A stretch of DNA of 64,000 nt from Adiantum capillus-veneris. Its lineage: Eukaryota; Streptophyta; Polypodiopsida; Polypodiales; Pteridaceae. The translations under genes were made by a program, and so were the position numbers. The stretch covers positions 103,326,355-103,390,354 of the forward strand of contig CM043943.1 of assembly GCA_014529385.2 (NCBI GenBank), in the 5' to 3' direction. Positions 56,244 to 64,000 of the stretch are shown here, in pieces. The notes under the pieces are model-generated. The model made no database searches, was not told the DNA's origin, and saw only the letters and a program-made list of their open reading frames with translations. Positions within the stretch are counted from its first letter, which is position 1. Each line of letters begins with the position of its first letter.

Positions 56244-57489
56244 GTATATTTTTCATACTGAGGCATGTGTTTTGTACTTTTTGAAGGTGTCATGCAAGCC
56301 TATTTGTGTTGTTGTCATGCAAGCATATTTGTGTTGTCAAGTATGGGTATGATGCCTGCATATCCAGCTAATGTTTTTAGCTCCGTCGCAACATCTTACT
56401 ATGCACCGAATAAAAGTGCAGAAGCCAAGTGTCAATTAAGCTGTGGGTATCTATTATGCCAGTGTGCCTAGTTTTATAATTGCACATGCTGTTAGATGTT
56501 TGATTTTTGTTGCACAAGGCTATTTAAAGCTGGTTATGGTTTTCTCATTACCAAGCGCTGAAGTTTTCCACTTTATTTTCTATAGAGCAACTTGAGTTAG
56601 TTGTTTTAATTAGTAGCCAGCTCTTCAAAAGACCATGCAGTTTTGTTGCCTATCCTTGTCATGATCACATCTACCAGTTGATGTGGTCAAGTCTTTTAGA
56701 GCAATTTTACATGTTTTGGGGTCTCATCTGACCTGCGGGCGATTACGGTGGTATTAGAGACCAGCCTTCTAATTGCTCTCACAAGAGGAACAATCCTTCT
56801 TGATGAATGCAAATCCAAATTAACCTCCCATTTGGATAGTGTCAACAATCTTGCTTCACAGAACCTTCTTGCTTCACAAAACCCACTAGTCTACATTCTC
56901 TTAGAACCCTCTTGCTTCACAAAACCCTCCTGTCTACAATCTCACAGAATCCTCCGGTTTTCCTAAACCCTCCAGCTTTAGAGGCTCCCGTTACAATTGC
57001 TTTTGATAGGGAATATTTGGTGGACCTTTTTTGAGAATTGTAGGCGGTTATTACTTTGGAGTTTTATGCACCTTATGTAGAAGGAGAAGATTTCCGGAAT
57101 TTTTTTGAGACTTAGACGGCACCTATCTCTCAACCCCAACTTGTAGTTGCTCCAACTGATCCCTACTTGTTTCCTCTATTCCATCGATCGATACAAATTT
57201 TCTAGTGATAGTGAAGGTGGAGGCAGTGGAGGTGGATCCACAGGTAATGGTGGTACAAATGTAGCTCTTAATGAAGAGGCCAAGTCCTCTTGACTACCCA
57301 AACCAGAGCTGATGTGGTATGTTGACCAGAGCTGATGTGGTATGTTGACGTGTTAGCAAGCGGACAAGGCTAATGTGGCTTGCTATATGTTGAAGTCAAA
57401 GATTGTTTGCAGTGTTTGACTCATGTCAGGCGACTCATTGATTTAAGTGATATCAAAGCTTAGTGAACAAACAAGGCTAATATGGCTTA
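56244..57489 (+). other. probable intron of the MATH-BTB gene; no further exon seen
   Basis: Follows a good donor (CAG|GTATAT). I searched by eye for the expected BTB continuation (a FxxLLxFIYTD-like segment) and found none. The stretch has short imperfect repeats of CTTGCTTCACA (56849-56930) and a 23-bp tandem pair at 57303-57348 (CCAGAGCTGATGTGGTATG). A minus-strand retroelement begins at 57490. Confidence 0.55.
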
Positions 57490-57881
57490 TGTCACAAATT
57501 GATGACGTGGCATGACCACCCGGGCAGGCTGATGATGACGTGGCATCAAACTGTACGAATAGCAATCCCGTAATTTGCGCTAGCAGGCTATGTAGCAGCA
57601 GTACCGATTTCAGCAATGTGCGCTTGCATGCTGACGTGGCTACTGTACGGAATTCCGCAAATTGCGTTGATTGCTTTTTGGGGCAAATAAAAGGTAGCAT
57701 TGCCAAAAGCAGCCAGCGGAAATCGCGGAAATCCGTACAGTTTGCCATGTCAGCAACCAATGCGTTTTACGGCAGTCCGTACAGCAGCCACATCAACATG
57801 CTCTTCTCTTCTTATTAATGGCACCTAGGTCCCTTGGCAAAGGTCCATAAGTTGGACATGCCACGTCATCAATTTGTGACA
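57490..57881 (-). mobile_element. 3' LTR of a chromovirus, with 25-bp inverted termini
   Basis: On the minus strand it starts TGTCACAAATTGATGACG at 57881, next to a polypurine tract, and ends with the exact inverse at 57490 (392 bp). LTR termini are usually inverted for only a few bases; here 25-26 bp match perfectly. It contains several TGACGTGG or related boxes (57503, 57537, 57632 and inverted at 57862), typical bZIP (as-1/ACGT) sites. A MITE is the alternative reading, but the adjacent tract and downstream chromovirus pol favour an LTR. Confidence 0.6.
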
Positions 57882-57887
57882 TGCCCT

Positions 57888-57900
57888 CCTCTTGAAAGAA
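57888..57900 (-). other. polypurine tract of the chromovirus at the right end
   Basis: CAAGAGGAGGGCA-like purine run on the minus strand ending just before the TGTCAC LTR start. Confidence 0.6.
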
Positions 57901-58429
57901 TCGGAATCGCCCTCGATTATGCGTGCAAAAGAGACAGAGGTTATAAACTGTCTTAGTAGACACTGACTGTTAGTATCGATGCACTAGACACGACACATCT
58001 AGCACTTGTTCAAATCGACAATCCCATCACAAGACATCAATTGCAGAAGACCATGACCATCGGCAACGTATTAGTAATCGCATCTAGATCCATTTCAGAC
58101 CTCACGATGCCCGATTAACTAATCCTTATTGTAATCACGTCCATAGAGATTTATGAGACTGAAATGTTGCAATCATTTCGTCTTTCAGTTCCTACACTCA
58201 AACAAGTAGAGTACAAATCAATCATATTCATTTTTTCAAGAATTCCTGTCATAAAGTAATACAACAGAATACTGATCAGCCCATCAGTATCCCTGAAACC
58301 CAAAGAGGATATCAATGACTATTCAAAATCGGGTTAATCCGTTGACATAGGAGCGGAGTGACTCCCCTCTTGTGCAAACCTGCTGCTCTAGATTCACCCT
58401 TGCTGAACTGGGGGTTCTATTGGAGTAGA

Positions 58430-58987
58430 CTATGCTAAACCGAATGTTTCAAGGTAAAGTTCCAAAATCTGAGGAGTATCTCCTAGGTCCTTCTCCTCCA
58501 TCCACTTCGCATCCAATGCAGGATAGTTCTTGCATTTAACCAAGAACCGCCTATTCGCTTTACCTTTTATCTTTCTGTCCTTGTGTGCCAAAATCTGTTT
58601 TGGAATGGCTCGCTTTTCTCCACTTTGGGTTGCTCATCAGGCTCCCCATCAACTGGCACATCGCCTTTAAAAGACTTCAATTGACTCGTATGAAATGCAT
58701 TGTGAATCTTCTAAGTATCGGGCAGCTTGAGTCTAAAGGAGACATCATTTATCTTTTCTTTTATCCGGAAAGCGCCATAATACTTCATGCTAAGCTTTGG
58801 GAAAAGCCGCTCCTTTCCTTTTCGTTTTCTTAGGCGTGCCTTCTCAAAACATAAGAGCACCCAATCGTCTTCCTTTAATTTCAAAATCTCGTCGATGTTG
58901 TTCTTGAGATTTCGCTAAAGCCTCCCGGACCTTGGCAAAAGCAGTATCCAAGTCCCTCGTGTACTGGTCGGCTTCAAAAATCTTATC
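58430..58987 (-). pseudogene. chromovirus integrase C-terminus with intact chromodomain
   Basis: Minus strand. From 58987: EADQYTRDLDTAFAKVREAL, then the SH3-like integrase tail in changing frames (DDWVLLCFEKA, SMKYYGAFRI, LHSVIDE-like parts absent). At 58445-58620 there is an uninterrupted chromodomain: QILAHKDRKIKGKANRRFLV, then KCKNYPALDAKWMEEKDL. The Tyr/Trp cage positions are visible (Y in KNYP, W in KWM). The rest of the integrase continues at 63264-64000, because a gag-protease retrotransposon has inserted between. About 0.5 kb of non-coding 3' sequence separates it from the LTR at 57881. Confidence 0.82.
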
Positions 58988-58992
58988 TTTAG
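58988..58992. other. target-site duplication TTTAG (left)
   Basis: TTTAG immediately before the LTR start at 58993; repeated at 63264-63268 immediately after the LTR end at 63263. The 5-bp length is the one expected for LTR-retrotransposon integrase. Confidence 0.95.
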
Positions 58993-59433
58993 TGTCACGA
59001 TTGTGACTATGTTAACATCAATACATCTACTCCTAGTTGCAGATACGCAAAGTGCCATGCCAAGGAGGACCCCTGCGCTTGGATGGTCACACCCCTTCGC
59101 CCAAGAGACGTACCTCTTCACCAAAAGCCACACTCCTTCGACGACTGGCACACCCCTTTGCTCTACGGGTGCGACTCTTCGCCCAATGGTTGCAGCTCTT
59201 CGCCGAAAGGATGTGCCTTTACGTCTAAAGTCGCGTCTCTTCACCATGAAACGTGTCTTTTCATTTATGTCTCTTTGTCTCCTATATAAGGAGCCTATTG
59301 TACTCAGTTTTCAACAGTTCAATCAATCAAACACAGAGTCTTCTAAGTCTTGTCTCGAGTACAGTTCAAGTTCCTTAAGTCTTAATCATGAGTTTAAGTA
59401 CTTAATAAAGGATTAGTACCTAGAATCCTCACA
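58993..59433 (+). mobile_element. 5' LTR of the gag-protease element
   Basis: TGTCACGATTGTGACTATG to GAATCCTCACA. It carries a clear TATA box (CCTATATAAGG, 59281-59291) that would start transcription about 30 bp downstream. The direct Ser/Cys-rich open frames across it are chance. The start includes the small palindrome GTCACGATTGTGAC. Confidence 0.93.
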
Positions 59434-59434
59434 G

Positions 59435-59446
59435 TGGTATCAGAGC
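59435..59446 (+). other. initiator-Met tRNA primer-binding site
   Basis: TGGTATCAGAGC one base after the LTR end. Confidence 0.95.
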
Positions 59447-60438
59447 AAATTTTTTCCGGGGGACCCAAGGTTGTGAGCCTCTCACCCTCGCCGCTACACT
59501 CTACCCCTTCCCGGAGTTGCATGGAAGCAGAAGAAAGATGGTACGCATGTGCATACAAGCATGAGGTAACATGAATTTTTCTATTCCAATTCTATAAATA
59601 AAGACAGAACACAAATGTGTGTGCGTAGTGTCTCGGAGAGCCTTGTGTACCTTTGCTCGGGTTGTACTACTCCTTCTAACCCGTCCTCGCACCCCTTCCC
59701 GCGAACGGGCACACGACAAACAATATTTTCTCAGTGCTCGCACCTTTTCCAAGGGTTGTGCCCCTTTGAAGTTTGTGCACCCTTTCCCCAAATCATGTGC
59801 TGCTGGGCTGGCTGAATGAAGGGCTGAATCGCTGGCATGCTGGCTGGGCTGAAACGCTGCATGCTCTTCACGCACCCCTTCCCCATGCACCCCTTCGTGC
59901 ACCCTCATGCTGAAACGCTGCCATGTTGATACGCTGAAACGAATTTTGGAGACGCTGGGCAGATTCCTACGCTGCTGAATTTCTTACGCTGGGCAGTTTT
60001 TTTACGCTGGAAGCTTGTCCAATTCAACGCAAGGGTTTTCATTAAAAACACCCGGCCATGCACTTGATTTAAGTTGGCCGCCCAGAACTAATTTTTTTAA
60101 ACCCATGTGAAAAAACCCAAATTTTTTAGCCAATGTGAACACTTATACTTGAAAACTCCCATGAGCCTACATTAAGAAAGTGTAAAAAAACCTTACGTTG
60201 CCTCTTCCTTGTTCTGCTCTGTGCGCACCTTCTCGACGCGACCCAGTACATGAAATTCCTCGATGAAATTTTGCGGGTGAATTTCTCTACTTAGAGCCGG
60301 AAGTGATAATTACTCCCGATTTCTCGACTCCAGAGCACAAACTTATTCTAGAGGCATTTTCCACTCACGGAGCACCCGTCCCCGAACCTGTTCCCGACCT
60401 GAACTTGCACCTGTTCGAGTTCCTTTTGAGACGTAACC
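59447..60438 (+). other. leader of the gag-protease element, no gene
   Basis: About 1 kb without convincing ORFs. It has repeated short words built on ACGCTG and CCCCTTC (59830-60010), giving it a low-complexity look. Confidence 0.5.
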
Positions 60439-61657
60439 ATGCCGAGTTCTCAGGATGGAGGTGGTCAATCTGACGATGCCCTTACTCTTATCAAGGAGCA
60501 GATGGCCACACTTTCCATAAGTCTTGCATCACTTCACACTCGCTTGGATGAGATGCACACGCACAACACTTCTCGAAGTCGTCCTGCTGTTTCTTGGACT
60601 ACTAATGCAGCATCTTCAACACCTTCTTCCGAAGCTTCAGTGGACGAACCAAATGAACCAGATCCAACTAAAGAGGTAGACAATCGCGAACTTCAATTAC
60701 TTTATAAAATTTTTAATGTTGCACAGAAGAAGAAGCTTGATGTTAAACTGCCGGAACCGTATAATGGTCGTTGCGACAAGCGCGTGCTGGACCAATGGCT
60801 GTTCAAAATGGAGGTTTACTTATCAAACACAGATTTGGTCGAGAGTTAAAAAGTTGCACTTGCTAGTTCTCTACTCAAGGACAACATTTCTTTGGTGACA
60901 ACGACGGGTTGCTTATGGTAAACACACACCTTCTTGGGATAAATTCCGGCGTGCTATTCGCAAGGCATTCGAACCTGCCAATGCGGATTTTCATGCCCGG
61001 TCCTCTCTTTGCCGCTTGAGCCAGACAGGTTCCTTGGCCGCGTACATCACAGAGTTCCAAAGGCTAACTCTGGAGATAAAGACCCTTAGTCCCTTTGATA
61101 AACTTCATAGTGTTATTGACGAACTCGAACCCAACCTGACGGACGATATGCACAAATACAACCCTACCACCTTGGATGCTGCAATTGCCTATGTGGAGCG
61201 TCTTGGTGATAATCGGCGCCCTACACGGAATTCTCTCCTTGGTGACAGATCTTCAAACAACGCTCGCTTTTCACAACGCGGTCGCAAAGACAGCTATAGC
61301 CAAAGTCAGCAACATCAGTCTTAGTTCAGACAGCAAGCAACGCAACCTTATTTAACTTCAAGGTTCTATTCTCAAGATCGACAATCTGAAACCAGATCTT
61401 CTTCACATGTTCCTCCACTTGATCGTGGTAAAGGACGTGATTTTTCTCAAGATCGGCATTCCAATACTCAGCAAGGCTCTTCGTCAAATGGATCTTCGAC
61501 TTCAAAGAAGGAAGGATAATGTACAATTTGGAGTGGTGACCATAGATGGTATCAATGTCCAAAGAGACCAAATCCGTCTAACTCGAAAAGAAATTCCAAC
61601 GCGGAAACATCATCGAATTTTGAACAACCAGACTCTGGTAAGGATAAAGGAAAATCT
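60439..61657 (+). pseudogene. gag of the gag-protease element, broken
   Basis: ATG 60439: MPSSQDGGGQSDDALTLIKE, an N-terminal helix (QMATLSISLASLHTRLDEMH), then the gag core with LDVKLPEPYNGRCDKRVLDQ. A TAA at 60847-60849 and a 1-bp loss near 60890 break it. It resumes at 61016 with SLAAYITEFQRLTLEIKTL and HKYNPTTLDAAIAYVERL. The tail is basic and Gln/Ser-rich. A decayed zinc knuckle (CTIWSGDHRWYQC, Trp for the second Cys) follows a TAA at 61517-61519. All post-frameshift parts share one frame with the protease. Confidence 0.88.
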
Positions 61658-62593
61658 GTGGTCAATAAGATCCGTGTCTCAGAGGATACGAGTATTCTTA
61701 TGAAACATGCTCAATGCAATTCTTCAGTTTTGGAGCCTCTCTCAAAGCAAGTTTTGAGCCTTCTTGGAACACTCAATGGTCGCTCCATCAATATTTTGGT
61801 GGACAGCGGATGCTCGAATAATTTCGTCAGCACTCAGATAGTTCAACAGCTTGGCTTACCAACTCAGAAGACATCTCACTTATATGATGTGGAATTAGTA
61901 GATGGATCAATTTTGACTTGTGATCAGACAGTTCGACAGTTGCAGTTCGAGATTCAAACTTATGCAAATCAACTGGATTTTGAAGTCATGCCTTTATCTT
62001 ATTACGACATGATTCTTGGTTAGCATTGGTTATTCCAATATGATCCAGCAATTAGCTTTCGAGGACATACTATCAATTTGTTCAAAGATGGACGTGAATT
62101 GACTTTACACGGGCTTTCTCATGCAGAAAGAGCGATTCAAGCCTCACGTCTACTAGTCAAGCGACATGATACAGTGGATTATGAAGAGAATATGATTTCC
62201 GATATAGATGCAGATATTATTATTGATGAATTTTTGAATTCATTAACTTCTCCTGAATCAATTGATGAAGACAAAGATAAGAAGATAGTTGCAAATTCCG
62301 AGTCTGAAGACGACTATGCTTTCTTTGATTCTTTACTGGATGATGATATGCCAATTGCAAGTCATGAAGTGACAGTTCCTGAAGATGATTCTGAAGAATT
62401 TTGGGATTCATTCTTGGAAGATGATTATAGTCTCAAGCCAAAGTCCTCTCCAGTGATTACTAAAGTTGAAGTCACCCCATCTGAAGAGTACCTTGAGAAG
62501 ATTTCCTCTTCCCCAAATATTTCGCAGTTACTGGAAGATTTTGAACCAGAAATCTTACATCGCATGAAGAATTTTGAAGATCAATCTCTTTGA
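61658..62593 (+). pseudogene. retropepsin and acidic linker of the gag-protease element; pol ends before RT
   Basis: NILVDSGCSNNFVSTQIVQQ is the protease active site (Asp codon 61802-61804), and LSYYDMILG the hydrophobic ILG motif. A TAG at 62021-62023 interrupts directly after ILG, where the family normally has a Trp-containing continuation. The same frame goes on at 62078 into an acidic linker (DIDADIIIDEFLNSL, DDSEEFWDSFLEDDY) and ends at LLEDFEPEILHRMKNFEDQS, the usual lead-in to RT. RT never follows: an internal deletion joins this to 62594-62791. Confidence 0.85.
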
Positions 62594-62792
62594 TGCAGTC
62601 AACCTGATTATGCCAGATTCTTGTAAAAAGTCTTTGAATAATGCAATGACATGGGATTTAGCAGTCAAAGCAAAAAGGTTTCGCAAGAAGCAAAGGTTCA
62701 AGACAAAGACTTCAGATAACTCAAAGACTGAAGATTTTCGAAGATTCAATGCTTTTCCAGAGTTATATCAACATGAGAAGTCATTTCTTTGA
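62574..62792 (+). pseudogene. short C-terminal frame of the gag-protease element
   Basis: 72 codons, basic (KAKRFRKKQRFKTKTSDNSK), overlapping the end of the acidic frame and ending 30 bp before the LTR. It may be the remaining end of integrase or filler sequence. I do not recognise it. Confidence 0.4.
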
Positions 62793-62808
62793 CACGGGCT
62801 CTCATTTT

Positions 62809-62821
62809 AAATGGGAGGGAA
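62809..62821 (+). other. polypurine tract
   Basis: AAATGGGAGGGAA directly before the 3' LTR start at 62822. Confidence 0.9.
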
Positions 62822-63263
62822 TGTCACGATTGTGACTATGTTAACAACAATACATCTACTTCTAGTTGCAGATACGCAAAGTGCCATGCCAAGGAGGACT
62901 CCTGCGCTTGGATGGTCACACCCCTTCGCCCAAGAGACGTGCCTCTTCGCCAAAAGCCACACTCCTTCGACGATTGGTCACACCCCTTCGCTCTACGGGT
63001 GCGACTCTTCGCCCAATGGTTGCAGCTCTTCGCCAAAAGGATGTGCCTTTACGTCTAAAGTCGCGTCTCTTCACCATGAGATGTGTCTTTTCATTTATGT
63101 CTCTTCGTCTCCTATATAAGGAGCCTATTGTACTCAGTTTTCAACAGTTCAATCAGTCAAACACAGAGTCTTCTAAGTCTTGTCTCGAGTACAATTCAAG
63201 TTTCTTAAGTCTTAATCATGAGTTTAAGTACTTAATAAAGGATTAGTACCTAGAATCCTCACA
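62822..63263 (+). mobile_element. 3' LTR of the gag-protease element
   Basis: 442 bp, same termini as the 5' LTR, TATA box retained at 63111-63121, followed by the TTTAG duplication (63264-63268). Confidence 0.94.
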
Positions 63264-64000
63264 TTTAGTGCTAAGGAAGGGTGGAACATTCAGAGAAGCT
63301 TCAATAATCTCAAATGGCGCCTTCCTTGTCGAAGAGTGTATCGTGTTATTGTAGGCAAATTCCACCAAAGGCATTTTTTTTTCCCATTGAGTCTTCTGAT
63401 CAGAAATGTAAGACTTCAATAAATCCAGAACAATTGAATTTGCAATCTCAAATTGCCCATCTGTCTATGGGTGGAATGATGTTGAGAACTGCAACTGTGT
63501 GCCAATGTTCTCTCAAATAGCCCTCCAAAACAAACTCGTGAATCAGGGATCTCTGTCGGAGACTATTGTCTCAAGCATGCCATGTAGTTGGAACATGTGT
63601 GCAATGAACAGTCTCGCTAAATGATCCGGCTTGACTGTTTTCTTCACTGGAATGAAGTGATTTTACTTGCTAATCTGTCGATAACAATCCAAATGCCATC
63701 ATGCCCATTTTGTGTCTTCAGGAGATCAAAAATTGAAATCCATTGCAATACTTTCCTAGGGGCGGGTGGGAATTGGTAAAGGCTGTAACAATCCCTGTGT
63801 CTTATGTTTGTCAAACTTGACCTTCTAGCATACTAAACAACCTTGAACAAAGTCGTCCACATCTTTCTTGAGTCTCTGCCTAGCGCTCCACACCTTTCAA
63901 GGTGGTGTTGATGCCACGATGACCCGTAAAAGGTGGACAATGGCACTCAGTCAGAACCTTTTCTGTCAATTGCTGTGACGCACAACATCGTTTTCTTCAT
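63264..64000 (-). pseudogene. chromovirus integrase core and zinc module (continuation of 58430-58987)
   Basis: Minus strand. 63300-63530 gives DRQFEIANSIVLDLLKSYIS, KTQWEKKMPLVEFAYNNTIH and STRKAPFEIIEASL, the last third of the DDE core. 63540-64000 gives, in several frames, the start of the core and the zinc module (PPFTGHRGINTTLKGVE). Several frameshifts are present. It extends beyond the window, so RT and gag of this element should lie to the right. Confidence 0.8.

Larger units (their letters stand above)
58993..63263 (+). mobile_element. non-autonomous gag-protease LTR retrotransposon, 4271 bp, complete ends
   Basis: LTRs at 58993-59433 (441 bp) and 62822-63263 (442 bp), flanked by TTTAG. 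By my count they differ at about 14 positions plus one indel (about 97% identity). 13 of the 14 substitutions are transitions. Inside are a primer site, gag, protease and a polypurine tract, but no RT, RNase H or integrase. It therefore had to be copied by the enzymes of another element. It lies within, and in opposite orientation to, a chromovirus integrase gene. Confidence 0.93.

Noticed and set aside
57540-57818. A 92-codon plus-strand gene inside the right-hand LTR
   Set aside because: It lies wholly within the LTR, has no domain and is a chance frame.

Overview
The window is nuclear DNA from a land plant with a repeat-dense, probably large genome. It contains one recognisable host gene, the 5' part of a MATH-BTB (BPM-type CUL3 adaptor) gene at 55.2-56.2 kb. 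Almost everything else is nested LTR retrotransposons with plant primer-binding sites, plus long (TG)n and (CT)n microsatellites. A fern or other non-seed plant is possible, but this is only an impression.

Layout. 0.9-4.7 kb: minus-strand Ty3 chromovirus remnant. 4.7-8.5 kb: plus-strand Athila/Tat-like 5' end (primer site, leader, decayed gag). 8.7-14.7 kb: two truncated minus-strand Copia elements, each with a 5' LTR and tandem repeats in its leader; between them lies a piece of a coiled-coil ORF related to the large ORF at 23-26 kb. 14.7-15.55 kb: relic of a HUH (Rep-like) endonuclease. 16.1-18.5 kb: more Ty3 pol remnants. 18.6-22.3 kb: minus-strand Copia copy D.

22.3-38.5 kb: a giant minus-strand Ty3 element, at least 16.2 kb, the most unusual object here. 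In its own 5'-to-3' order it carries gag, pol, a spacer with five 22-bp palindromes, an uninterrupted 1091-codon ORF in the env position, a polypurine tract and a 952-bp LTR. Its pol has a protease with Asp replaced by Asn, RT, RNase H, two H2C2 zinc modules, an intact DDE integrase core, a second retropepsin-like domain after the integrase, and a tail of repeated W-x-P-K motifs.

38.5-39.1 kb: chromovirus LTR fragment. 39.1-51.7 kb: head-to-tail array of three Copia copies (A, B, C). A and B share an LTR; B and C are joined by deletion. Copy C is about 99% identical, inverted, to copy D where compared, but carries an internal A-type tract, so it is a mosaic. 51.8-54.0 kb: chromovirus RT and gag remnants. 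55.2-56.2 kb: MATH-BTB exons. 57.5 kb to the end: a minus-strand chromovirus with an intact chromodomain. It is split by a 4.27-kb gag-protease-only LTR retrotransposon with about 97% identical LTRs and a 5-bp target duplication (TTTAG).

Most retroelement genes are pseudogenes, and many of the lesions look like C-to-T deamination. The exceptions are the 1091-codon ORF and the 1353-codon 3' segment of pol, which are open throughout.
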